Source: Thermohahella caldifontis (GTDB lineage: Bacteria > Pseudomonadota > Gammaproteobacteria > Pseudomonadales > Oleiphilaceae). From it: 64,000 nt of DNA. This document shows, one piece after another, positions 17,292 through 26,132 of this stretch. Position 1 is the first letter of the stretch. Every line of letters starts with the position of its first letter. A program made the position numbers and the translations under genes. The notes beneath the pieces were generated by a model. It made no database searches and was not told the origin of the DNA. It worked only from the letters and a program-made list of their open reading frames with translations. The stretch spans positions 434,001 to 498,000 of the forward strand of contig NZ_CP154858.1 in the NCBI RefSeq assembly GCF_041153465.1. The letters are read 5' to 3'.

Positions 17292-20200
17292 GTGAGAGAG
17301 CGCGCCGTAGCGCCAGCCACACTCCGCTCTGTCGGGGAGAACGCCCACTTCATCAGGTCGACTGCCATGTCCAGCCAGTTGTCCGACGCCACGGGACGCA
17401 GCCCGTGGTGAGTTACGGGGCCAAACTGAAAGAACGGATGGATGACCGCACCCAGGCGTCCGGCATAGTGCCGCTCTTCCTCCGGCAGCTCATGCTCCTG
17501 CAGGATGTGCAGATTGACATCCATCAGCGGACAGCTGACGTTGATGCCATCAAAGCGATGCAGCCAGAGCGTCACAGGTACCGGCGAGGGCCTCAGGAGG
17601 ATGGGCTTTTTATGTTTATCCAGTCTGAATCGTTTTCCGGTAAGAGGGTCTGTCATGTAATCCTTGTCGGGGATTCCTTCGGCATGGGAGGGCCAGATCT
17701 CGTATTTTTCCATGACGACCAGAATCCTGACCGGCTCGAAGGGTGACAAGGGGGCGTGGTTGCCGAAGGGGCCGAACCGGAAACGAAAGGGTGACCATTC
17801 GCCGGCCTTGCCCCGCGGGCACCAGTACATATCAGTCCACGCCACACTTTCCGGTGTCAGGGTATGGACAATGGTTGCCAGTTGGGTGGCCAGCATTTCC
17901 GTATCTTGAGAAAACTGGCCGTGCAGGGGAAACAGGGTTTGGGTGCGGGCATAAACATGATCCCGCCAGGGCAGATCATGGTAACTGGTCAGACGCTGGT
18001 AATGATAGCGCAGTCCATGTGTGAATGACGCCATGTACAGATGCTCAGGGGTGTGTCGGATGACATTTTGTCCGTCAGTACGGGTGTACCAAGAGCGCCT
18101 GCGCACCTGGGAGAGCCACAATGCATCGGGTGCGACAGGTATGGCCTCACGGGTATCAAATAACCAGCCATCCCTGAGCAGGTAGGTGTCAATGTAGCCC
18201 GGGATGTCGAGCCGGTCGAACCATTTGGCCAGGCTGCTCTGCCTGGGCTCGTCCCCGGTAACTGCCAGCCAGCATGCACGCTGGATCAGGCCCAGCAATC
18301 CGTTGAGTATCTGATACCGCAGATGAAACTGCAGTGCGGTCCAGGACTCCAGCCGCGCGTCCCGCTCTGCGTCGGGCGCCTGTTCTGCACGGGCATAATC
18401 CCGGGCCGCGGTCAGGGTGAGTACTTCGTTGTGCCGGGCCCGGTCGCGTACCTCGGCAAGACTTTTGTGGATGTGCTCCAGGGAGTCCAGCGCATTGCCG
18501 GCAAGTGCGAGACCGTACTCCAGGACACCCCCCAGGGCACCGACAGATTCCGAGGAGCGTATGATATCCGCCTCGGTGGACCCGATCAGATCGGCGCCAT
18601 TAGCAAGTGCCGAGGCGATGGCCTTGGCGGCGATCAGGGCGCCGGAAACGGGCTGCAGGCTGGGAATCACTCCGAGAATGACCGTGACACTGTCATACGC
18701 GCCTGAAAGCGTGGTCAGCAGGGTCGTCGCCCACGCCTTGTCATAACCCAGACTGGCGGCAATGGCGGCATCGCAGCGTAGCGCCAGTGACTGTTGCGCT
18801 TCCCGGCAGGGCAGCCAGGCGGCTGGTACGCCTTCGACTACTTCATGGCAGTCCAGCACCACACGCTTTGAAGCCGCCTCGTCCTCGCTGCCATCCGGCC
18901 TTGTCACCGGTTCCGACTCGCCCCGACCGGTCACTTCAATGCGCAGTGATTCCGGATAGTCAGCCGGGTCAGCTCCACGGGCGCGCAAGGCCCGCTTCAG
19001 TGCCTTCTCTACCTCCCTGGCGCGTTTTTCCGAGAGCAACTGGTTCCAACTGTCACTGCCCGGGGTACTGGCATGCCCGGTCAGCGAGATGATTAGCCGC
19101 GATCCGGATTTCAGCTTCTCGGCCAGGGTGTCCGCCAGGCTCGCAAGGAATGTCATGTCGTTCTTGCGCAGGGTGGACAAATTGTGCCCGTAACCGAAGC
19201 GCAGAGTGTGCATGGCAATCCGCTTTCGGGGCTTCAGGGCCTTCCTGAACGGCTCTTCGGGCAGAATATCGTCAGGCAGCCAGCCTGAATGCTGCCCGGA
19301 AGAACTGTGGTCAGTCATTGGCCTTCCGGTATCCGGCAGGCTCAGCCGGCGGGCATATTCACCGGCAAGGTGACGGAAGGCCGCCACCGCATGGTCCTGC
19401 TGGCTGGCGGCCCGATCCACGCTGGCCCAGGTCTGCGGGATGCCCATGATGGCGGCGGCCAGGCTGAAGACATCCAGTGCACTGCCGGCAGCCCGAGCGG
19501 AACGCAGGGTGACATCCAGCGGCCCCTTGAGGAATCTGGGGACGTCCAGGGTAGAAAGATAGAACGGCTTCCCTTGCTGTTCCAGCGGATCGGTCCAATT
19601 GAGACCCAGGGTCTTGCTTGCCTCTTTCCAGAAAGAAACCGTTTTGGCTGCCTCTCTCAGTCTGCCTTTCTGTTTCAGCGCAGCCAGATCCCCCAGTGCT
19701 TTGCGGTTACCCTCGTGCAGGGCATTGCGGATGTCGCGAGAGGTGAAGACCAGGTTGGCAAAACTTCTGAGCTCAGTATCACGTCCAAAAAACTGGGACC
19801 CACGCAATGCGTCCGCAAGGTTCCAGTAGATATCACGCGCCGAGGTGGCGGTCAGAGTACCGGCTGCCCACTTGCTGGCCGCTCCGCCGGTCAGGAGCAG
19901 ACGATCCAGGGCCGGCGCCTCCGCCGGTCGGAAGGTGCCGCCATTGAGGGCCTTCAGCCGGGCTGACCAGCGGCTTTTCCAGGCGTCCGGGAACTGCTGT
20001 ACCAGCACTTCCTCCACGGTCACCGGATCACCCCGCACCACCTGTGCCGGACCCAGCGGGGTTTCAATGGGAAAGTCCAGGTGGACCATCAGAGTCCAAC
20101 CCCTGGCGTCCGGAGGCAATCCTGTTGCAGTTTTGCCAAGTACCTGGCTCAGGCGGACACCTTTCGGGAGTTCCACATGAAGATAATAGAGGCCAGAGAC

Positions 20201-20977
20201 GAAATACTGCCCTGCGCCGCCAATGGCCGCACAGGCCCCGAATCCATTGGTGTCAGAAGCTCTGTCACTAAATCTTCTCCCGGTGTCAATGGAGGTCAGG
20301 CTGACCAGAGCACCGACCAAATCGGCAGAGGTGAATGTGACATAAACGGTTCTGAAGCGAGGCAGTACCAAGGCGCTGGCAAAGCCGCTGATCTGTCCGA
20401 GATCTTGCAGGGATTTGCCCTGACCGGGAAACGCATTCAGGTCGATCTCCTTTATGGGAATCTTTTGCAGGGGGATAAAAGGGATATCCTTTTTTACATC
20501 CGGCGCGCTGAGCAGCTTGTGCATCTGCGCTTTCCACTCCTCGCGCCCGTATGCCAGCATCATGGTCTGTACGTCCTGAACCGGTAGCCGCACAAGGGTT
20601 AAACCGGCGCCTTTGGATGGATGATGCATGGCTTGGGTGATGCCCGCCATGAAGTTCTGCCTCGTGAGTTCGATACGGCCATCGGGGGTGGTGCGATGCT
20701 GCAGATGGTTCAGCTCACCCTGAGCATCGCTGTATACAGGCTCAAAACGCCGCACCAGCCCCGGCAAGCCGTCGTTCCGGGGTACGTCCAGCTCCATCAT
20801 GAAAAAGAGATGGCTTGCCGGCCGGCATTTGGCACCGGGTACGAAACGGCGCTCGTCCGGATCGTAATCCTTCGTGAATACGCGCCGGCAGATGATGTCA
20901 TCCTGTTCGAGCCGGCGAGCCAGATCGTTTTGGCGGGGGTTCCCGGTTATGTCAGGACCTTGGACCTGTGCGGACAT
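17288..20977 (-). CDS. Large protein with internal OmpA-like domain, candidate T6SS effector
   Basis: The 1229-aa protein has no N-terminal signal peptide. Residues 1-580 match no family I know. Roughly residues 588-705 form an OmpA-like peptidoglycan-binding domain, with the signature TGHASTPGSDSWNQLLSEKR near 630. Ala/Gly-rich hydrophobic stretches lie at about 500-526, 757-800 and 806-836 and could be membrane-inserting helices. The C-terminal third is soluble and tryptophan/tyrosine-rich. A GGAAGG site precedes ATG 20977. It follows three lipoprotein paralogues and vgrG on the same strand and is coupled to a 446-aa gene. A periplasm-acting effector, perhaps membrane-targeting, is a hypothesis; an envelope-anchoring T6SS accessory protein is the alternative. 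Confidence 0.7.
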   Translation of the reverse strand: MSAQVQGPDITGNPRQNDLARRLEQDDIICRRVFTKDYDPDERRFVPGAKCRPASHLFFMMELDVPRNDGLPGLVRRFEPVYSDAQGELNHLQHRTTPDGRIELTRQNFMAGITQAMHHPSKGAGLTLVRLPVQDVQTMMLAYGREEWKAQMHKLLSAPDVKKDIPFIPLQKIPIKEIDLNAFPGQGKSLQDLGQISGFASALVLPRFRTVYVTFTSADLVGALVSLTSIDTGRRFSDRASDTNGFGACAAIGGAGQYFVSGLYYLHVELPKGVRLSQVLGKTATGLPPDARGWTLMVHLDFPIETPLGPAQVVRGDPVTVEEVLVQQFPDAWKSRWSARLKALNGGTFRPAEAPALDRLLLTGGAASKWAAGTLTATSARDIYWNLADALRGSQFFGRDTELRSFANLVFTSRDIRNALHEGNRKALGDLAALKQKGRLREAAKTVSFWKEASKTLGLNWTDPLEQQGKPFYLSTLDVPRFLKGPLDVTLRSARAAGSALDVFSLAAAIMGIPQTWASVDRAASQQDHAVAAFRHLAGEYARRLSLPDTGRPMTDHSSSGQHSGWLPDDILPEEPFRKALKPRKRIAMHTLRFGYGHNLSTLRKNDMTFLASLADTLAEKLKSGSRLIISLTGHASTPGSDSWNQLLSEKRAREVEKALKRALRARGADPADYPESLRIEVTGRGESEPVTRPDGSEDEAASKRVVLDCHEVVEGVPAAWLPCREAQQSLALRCDAAIAASLGYDKAWATTLLTTLSGAYDSVTVILGVIPSLQPVSGALIAAKAIASALANGADLIGSTEADIIRSSESVGALGGVLEYGLALAGNALDSLEHIHKSLAEVRDRARHNEVLTLTAARDYARAEQAPDAERDARLESWTALQFHLRYQILNGLLGLIQRACWLAVTGDEPRQSSLAKWFDRLDIPGYIDTYLLRDGWLFDTREAIPVAPDALWLSQVRRRSWYTRTDGQNVIRHTPEHLYMASFTHGLRYHYQRLTSYHDLPWRDHVYARTQTLFPLHGQFSQDTEMLATQLATIVHTLTPESVAWTDMYWCPRGKAGEWSPFRFRFGPFGNHAPLSPFEPVRILVVMEKYEIWPSHAEGIPDKDYMTDPLTGKRFRLDKHKKPILLRPSPVPVTLWLHRFDGINVSCPLMDVNLHILQEHELPEEERHYAGRLGAVIHPFFQFGPVTHHGLRPVASDNWLDMAVDLMKWAFSPTERSVAGATARSLT

Positions 20978-21025
20978 GGTGACCTTCCTGTCTTAACTGC
21001 ATCTCACCACTCCCGGTGAGGCGGG

Positions 21026-22126
21026 TTATTGATTGATCAGTATGTTGGCGCGGTAAGTCAGTGTTGGTGATCCCAGCGGATTGTAGTCATGATGGACAGG
21101 CGCACGGTGGCTCAGATAGGGAATGAGTTCAGGGAGCGCGGGGCTGGCGCCGTGCACGCGCCTGAGCCCCTTCCGATCTTCAAGGTAGAGATCACCGTTC
21201 GCTCCCAGTATGTTATCAGACGGGAACGGTGTGTCCGGAACTTCTTTCAGGCCCACGCCTTTGATTGTATCCACCAGCCATCCTGTCCCGTCTGTAAGCA
21301 GGATATAGGCAAAGCGGCCGTTCTCGGAGACAATGGATGAGCTCGTGCCCGTCACCAGCCGTCTGGCCGTATAGGTCCTGAACAGACTGGTGAACGGATA
21401 GGTTTGCAGCAGGGTGCCGTCAAAGGAATAGATTTCAATCTGCTCCGGGTTGATGTTGACGATCTGGTTGTTTTCGCCCCGGAAGCCAAAGCCTGCCGAG
21501 CGGAGTTTCAGGTTATAACGGGTGACATGCTCCCCGGTACGGATGTTGTAGCATTTGAAGTCGCCACTGAAATAACAGAGCTTGTCACCCTGAGCAGTGA
21601 ACTTCAGATCAATGCCGTCATCATCCACATGGGTGAACTGGCGGGTCTTGAGGTCCACCAGCCAGATGGATAGCTCACCTCCGGAGCCGGGTGGCAGTTG
21701 CTTGTAGGGGATGTCCTCGCGTCGCCGTAACTCGAAGGCCACGTAGCGGTTATCCGGTGAGCGGGCGAGATGCAGGCTGCTGCGGATACAGCAGGCACTG
21801 CGTCCGCTGTCCTTGTACAGTTCCTCTTCGGTCAGCACCAGACGCAGGTCGGAGCCATCGGGCCGGGCGGAAAAGAGCAGCAGGCCATGTTTGTGGTCGG
21901 CATAGCGCAGTGGCCAGGGGGAACTGCCGAAGAACATCAGGCGGGGACCATCGAACTGTTTCGGGTCCGTGTAGTCTTCCATGGGCAGGCTGAAGGTTTC
22001 TTCGGTGATGGGGTCGCCGTCCTCCATGGCCTTTTTGACCCGTTCCTGCCAGGTGTCGGGTGTGCAGGCGGTGAGGATCAGCAGCCAGATGGCCGTGCAG
22101 ATTCTTGATGTGTGCGTCCGTGGCAT
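21026..22126 (-). CDS. Lipoprotein paralogue A, putative T6SS immunity protein
   Basis: The 366-aa product has a lipoprotein signal peptide with lipobox LTAC and cysteine 21, followed by threonine, which fits outer-membrane sorting. The rest has repeated beta-strand motifs of the kind seen in WD40/TolB-like propellers (SPDNRYVAFEL, SENGRFAYILL, DLYLEDRKGL). The start at 22126 has AAGGA upstream and aligns with paralogues B and C. It lies 48 bp before the 1229-aa gene. Tandem periplasmic lipoprotein immunity genes next to a vgrG-linked effector are known for lipase effectors (for example Tli5 copies), so an immunity role is inferred. No enzyme motif is visible. Confidence 0.75.
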   Translation of the reverse strand: MPRTHTSRICTAIWLLILTACTPDTWQERVKKAMEDGDPITEETFSLPMEDYTDPKQFDGPRLMFFGSSPWPLRYADHKHGLLLFSARPDGSDLRLVLTEEELYKDSGRSACCIRSSLHLARSPDNRYVAFELRRREDIPYKQLPPGSGGELSIWLVDLKTRQFTHVDDDGIDLKFTAQGDKLCYFSGDFKCYNIRTGEHVTRYNLKLRSAGFGFRGENNQIVNINPEQIEIYSFDGTLLQTYPFTSLFRTYTARRLVTGTSSSIVSENGRFAYILLTDGTGWLVDTIKGVGLKEVPDTPFPSDNILGANGDLYLEDRKGLRRVHGASPALPELIPYLSHRAPVHHDYNPLGSPTLTYRANILINQ

Positions 22127-22234
22127 CTGTTCATTCCTTGTGTGCTTTTCCATCGCATGGGGCGTGCCGAAGGTATTATAGCGTGGCGGATGGCTTTTCG
22201 GGAAGGTCGTGCCGGGTGCGCCAGCTGCCTCACG

Positions 22235-22307
22235 CAGGACCCTGGACCTGTGCGGACATGGTGCCCTCCCTGTCTGAACTGCGTCTCACCACTCCCGGTG
22301 AGGCGGG
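22235..22307 (-). repeat. Vestige of the effector 5' end plus duplicated 48-bp spacer
   Basis: Between paralogues A and B, the minus strand repeats the start of the 1229-aa gene: ribosome site, ATG (22257-22259) and the codons MSAQVQGP, then Ala and a stop. Homology with 20953-20977 ends abruptly at 22235. The adjoining 48-bp spacer is also shared, with a few changes, by the C-B gap (23409-23456) and the A-effector gap (20978-21025). This marks the breakpoint of a tandem duplication that included the first eight effector codons. Confidence 0.8.
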
Positions 22308-23408
22308 TTATTGATTGATCAGTATGTTGGCGCGGTAAGTCAGTGTCGGTGATCCCAGCGGATTGTAGTCATGATGGACAGGCGCACGGTGGCTCAGATA
22401 GGGAATGAGTTCAGGGAGCGCGGGGCTGGCGCCGTATACGCGCCTGAGTCCGTCCCGGTCCCCCAAGTAGAGATCACCGCTTGTCCCCAGTATGGCTTCA
22501 GCTGGCAAGGGTGTGTCCGGAATTTCTTTCAGGCCCACGCCTTTGATTGTATCCACCAGCCATCCTGTCCCGTCTGAGAGCGAGATATAGGCAAAATGGC
22601 CGTTCTCGGAGATGTTGGAGGCAAGTGTGCCTGTCACCAGCCGTCTCGCCGTATAGGTCCTGAACAGACTGGTGAACGGATAGGTATGCAACAGGGTGCC
22701 ATCAAAGGAATAGATTTCAATCTGCTCCGGGTTGATGTTGACGATCTGATTGTCTTCGCCACGGAAGCCGAATCCCTTGGACCTCAGTTTCAGGTCATAA
22801 CGGGTGACACGCTCCCCGGTACGGATGTTGTAGCACTTGAAGTACCCACTGAAATAACAGAGCTTGTCGCTCTGAGCGGTGAATTTCAGATTTGTACCTC
22901 CGTCGTCCACATGGGTGAACTTGCGGGTCTTGAGGTCCACCAGCCAGATGGATACCTCACCTCCGGAGCCGGGTGGCAGTTGCTTGTAGGGGATGTCCTC
23001 GCGCCGCCACAACTCGAAGGCCACGTAGCGGTTATCCGGTGACCGGGCCAGGCGCTCACTGCCATAGATACAGCAGGCACTGCGTCCGCTGTCCTTGTAC
23101 AGTTCCTCTTCGGTCAGCACCAGACGCAGATCGGAGCCATCGGGCCGGGCGGAAAAGAGCAGCAGGCCATGTTTGTGGTCGGCATGGCGCAGTGGCCAGG
23201 GGGAGCCGCCGAAGAACATCAGGCGGGGACCGTCGAACTGGTTCGGGTCCGTGTAGTCTTCCATGGGCAGGCTGAAGGTTTCTTCGGTGATGGGGTCGCC
23301 GTCCTCCATGGCCTTTTTGACCCGTTCCTGCCAGGTGTCGGGTGTGCAGGCGGTGAGGATCAGCAGCCAGATGGCCGTGCAGATTCTTGATGTGTGCGTC
23401 CGTGGCAT
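22308..23408 (-). CDS. Lipoprotein paralogue B, putative T6SS immunity protein
   Basis: The 366-aa product has the same lipobox (LTAC, cysteine 21) and propeller-like architecture as paralogue A and is nearly identical in its first 90 residues. It differs at scattered positions (CIYGSERLARS instead of CIRSSLHLARS; GYFKCYN; SKGFGFRG) and in a short block near residue 310 (TPLPAEAILGTSG). It is the most diverged of the three; A and C resemble each other more. GGGAG precedes ATG 23408. It lies 48 bp after the split copy C and 181 bp before A. Confidence 0.75.
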   Translation of the reverse strand: MPRTHTSRICTAIWLLILTACTPDTWQERVKKAMEDGDPITEETFSLPMEDYTDPNQFDGPRLMFFGGSPWPLRHADHKHGLLLFSARPDGSDLRLVLTEEELYKDSGRSACCIYGSERLARSPDNRYVAFELWRREDIPYKQLPPGSGGEVSIWLVDLKTRKFTHVDDGGTNLKFTAQSDKLCYFSGYFKCYNIRTGERVTRYDLKLRSKGFGFRGEDNQIVNINPEQIEIYSFDGTLLHTYPFTSLFRTYTARRLVTGTLASNISENGHFAYISLSDGTGWLVDTIKGVGLKEIPDTPLPAEAILGTSGDLYLGDRDGLRRVYGASPALPELIPYLSHRAPVHHDYNPLGSPTLTYRANILINQ

Positions 23409-24552
23409 CGTTATCTCCCTGTCTGAACTGCATCTCACCACTCCCGGTGAGGCGGGTTATTGATTGATCAGTGTTTCGGCGCGGTAAGTCAGTGTCGGTG
23501 ATCCCAGCGGATTGTAGTCGTGATGGACAGGCGCACGGCGGCTCAGATAGGGAATGAGTTCAGGGAGCGCGGGGCTGGTGCCGTATACGCGCCTGAGTCC
23601 GTCCCGGTCCCCCAAGTAGAGATCGCCGGCACGGGTCAATAGTGCAGAAACGGAGGGCATCGGTGTGTCCGGAACTTCTTTCAGGCCCGCGCCTTTGATT
23701 GTATCCACCAGCCATCCTGTCCCGTCTGTAAGCAGGATATAGGCAAAGCGGCCGTTCTCGGAGACAATGGATGAGCTCGTGCCGGTCACCAGCCGTCTGG
23801 CCGTATAGGTCCTGAACAGACTGGTGAACGGATAGGTTTGCAGCAGGGTGCCGTCAAAGGAATAGATTTCAATCTGCTCCGGGTTGATGTTGACGATCTG
23901 GTTGTCTTCGCCCCGGAAGCCAAAGCCTGCCGAGCGGAGTTTCAGGTTATAACGGGTGACATGCTCCCCGGTACGGATGTTGTAGCATTTGAAGTCGCCA
24001 CTGAAATAACAGAGTTTGTCACCCTGAGCAGTGAACTTCAGATCAATGCCGTCATCATCCACATGGGTGAACCTGCGGGTCTTGAGGTCCACCAGCCAGA
24101 TGGATAGCTCACCTCCGGAGCCGGGTGGCAGTTGCTTGTAGGGGATGTCCTCGCGTCGCCGTAACTCGAAGGCCACGTAGCGGTTATCCGGTGAGCGGGC
24201 GAGATGCAGGCTGCTGCGGATGCAGCAGGCACTGCGTCCGCTGTCCTTGTACAGTTCCTCTTCGGTCAGCACCAGACGCAGGTCGGAGCCATCGGGCCGG
24301 ACGGAAAAGAGCAGCAGGCCATGTTTGTGGTCGGCATAGCGCAGTGGCCAGGGGGAACCGCCGAAGAACATCAGGCGGGGACCGTCGAACTGTTTCGGGT
24401 CCGTGTAGTCTTCCATGGGCAGGCTGAAGGTTTCTTCGGTGATGGGGTCGCCGTCCTCCATGGCCTTTTTGACCCGTTCCTGCCAGGTGTCGGGTGTGCA
24501 GGCGGTGAGGATCAGCAGCCAGATGGCCGTGCAGATTCTTGATGTGTGCGTC

Positions 24553-26001
24553 TGTCAACCCAATTCTAAAATGTCCCCTTTTTACCAAAGCTAAAGTGTC
24601 CCCTTTGGGTATCCTGTTTCAGGAGGTTACCGACTGCCTGCCGGAGGCCGCTTTACCAACCGGAGAACGTCGCCATGGATGGTCCGGCGCGGGCTTTCTG
24701 CCTGAGGATGCCTTTTGTCTGGCTCTCGCCTTGTCGACACGTTGGTGGAGGCTTTTCTCGTCATCCAAAGGGACCGGGGGCTCGCCTTCGCTCAGGATTT
24801 GCCAATCCAGTTGATGCCCTTTGTGGAGCACCGTCACATGGCCATCCTGTGCTTCACAGATGGTGATCCGGGCGCCCCGGAGCCGATAGCCCTTTCCATA
24901 GCCGGTGAGCTGGTATTCCCGGTTCCTGAACTGAAAGGTCAGGTTCTTTGAGAGCTTTCGGTGGTTGTGCAGGCACAGGATGAGCGCCAGCTCCTCTGGT
25001 GTGTGCAGAACGGGGCGGTGAGCATCCGTGGCGTTCTGGGCGGGTTTGGCAAAGCGTGCGTTGAAATCGCGCATAAAGCCCGGCAGCCAGGCATTGGCGG
25101 TCTCAATGTCCGAGATGCCCGCAAGACGCAACTCCTTGACGAGGCGGTCCTGAAGCGTCTGGTTGGCACGCTCGACACGCCCCTTGGCCTGAGGGGTATT
25201 GGCATGAATGGGCTCGATATCCAGCGTTTTGAGAGCCCGGGTGAACTGGGTCAGCTCACCTTCGCGCTCGGGTTGGTTTACCCGGAAGATGCTGTGCTTG
25301 TCGGAATACAAAGCAGCGGGGCGGCCGTGCTCGGCCAGATAGCCTTGCAGTGTCTGCAGGTAAGCCCAGGTGGTCTCGGCCGGGGCGAAGCGTAATGCCA
25401 TCAGTTCACTGGTGGCGTCATCAATGAACACGATCAGGGTGCAGCGCGGGCCGCGCCCTTCAAACCAGTCATGTGGTGAGCCGTCAATCTGAATCAGCTC
25501 GCCGCGACAGGGCCGTCTGGGACGTCGCTGGTGAATCCGGGCGGCCTTGCGTTTTCCGGGTTTCCAGAGTCCGTCAGCGATCATCCACTGTCGGAGGGTC
25601 TCGGCTGACAGCTTGTATCCATGCAGTGCGGTGAGTTTTTCACAGGCAAGCGTTGGTCCGAAATCAGGGTAGCGTGTGCGAACCAGAGAGAGTACTTCCT
25701 TGCGCACGGCCCCGGGAATTGCATTGCCCGGGCGTTTACCGAGATGGCCGGAAACCAGTCCTGACGGCCCCTTCTGACGAAAGCGGGCGACCAGACGCTT
25801 AACTTGCCGGACACTCAGCCCAAGCTGCCGGGCAGCTTCCTGTTGCCGAAGCTGTTTTGCGGTCACCTGCTGAATGATTGCCAGCCGATCGATCGCTTTT
25901 TGCGTCATTGCAATGGTCTCCTCTGCCATTGCCCCCTCCTGTATCCCAAAAGGGGACATTTTAGAATTGCGAGAAGGGGACATTACAGCTTTGGGCTAAC
26001 A
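24553..26001 (-). mobile_element. ISNCY-family insertion sequence inside lipoprotein gene C
   Basis: The element is 1449 bp, with terminal TGTCAACCC at the left and the complement of TGTTAGCCC at the right. Each end carries two copies of a subterminal repeat around AATGTCCCCTT or AGTGTCCCCTT, probable transposase binding sites. It is flanked by a perfect 15-bp target duplication, CTTGATGTGTGCGTC (24538-24552 and 26002-26016). It carries one transposase gene. The intact duplication suggests a recent insertion. Confidence 0.9.
24619..25929 (-). CDS. ISNCY-family DDE transposase
   Basis: The 436-aa product has an N-terminal helix-turn-helix region (QEAARQLGLSVRQVKRLVAR). A retroviral-integrase-type core follows with catalytic Asp in VFIDDATSE, Asp in LYSDKHSIF and Glu in QAKGRVERANQT, and then the family C-terminal region (KPAPDHPWRR). 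The start at 25929 follows a strong GGAGG site; an in-frame ATG at 25983 would begin inside the IS terminal repeats. No internal stops are seen, so it is probably active. Confidence 0.9.
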   Translation of the reverse strand: MAEETIAMTQKAIDRLAIIQQVTAKQLRQQEAARQLGLSVRQVKRLVARFRQKGPSGLVSGHLGKRPGNAIPGAVRKEVLSLVRTRYPDFGPTLACEKLTALHGYKLSAETLRQWMIADGLWKPGKRKAARIHQRRPRRPCRGELIQIDGSPHDWFEGRGPRCTLIVFIDDATSELMALRFAPAETTWAYLQTLQGYLAEHGRPAALYSDKHSIFRVNQPEREGELTQFTRALKTLDIEPIHANTPQAKGRVERANQTLQDRLVKELRLAGISDIETANAWLPGFMRDFNARFAKPAQNATDAHRPVLHTPEELALILCLHNHRKLSKNLTFQFRNREYQLTGYGKGYRLRGARITICEAQDGHVTVLHKGHQLDWQILSEGEPPVPLDDEKSLHQRVDKARARQKASSGRKPAPDHPWRRSPVGKAASGRQSVTS

Positions 26002-26132
26002 CTTGATGTGTGCGTCCGTGGCATCGGTTGTCCTCAATACTTCACACTAGTGTGTCTTTAACCCTGTATTGTGTTCCAGGAAAAATGTATCGGGGTATAG
26101 TGTACTGGCCGACAGATTTCAGCACCTTTCAT

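Larger units (their letters stand above)
23457..26024 (-). pseudogene. Lipoprotein paralogue C, split by an insertion sequence
   Basis: The original gene began at ATG 26024 (codons MPRTHTS remain, 26002-26024) and continues at 24552 down to the stop at 23457. Removing the 1449-bp IS and one copy of the 15-bp target duplication restores an in-frame 367-aa gene. At the IS junction an in-frame TGA lies just upstream, so the only residual start is Met at 24461, which lacks the signal peptide and lipobox. The product would therefore be mislocalised or absent. Its variable block near residue 310 (TPMPSVSALLTRAG) is one residue longer than in A and B. It was the vgrG-proximal member of the array. 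Confidence 0.85.

Noticed and set aside
17288..17348. Frameshift joining the 1229-aa and 446-aa proteins into one
   Set aside because: The stop and start form a clean ATGA overlap, a standard coupling signal, and there is no homopolymer at the junction.
20953..24552. CRISPR-like or integron-like array, because of long repeated segments
   Set aside because: The repeats are about 1.1-kb paralogous genes with short shared spacers, not short repeats with variable spacers or attC sites.
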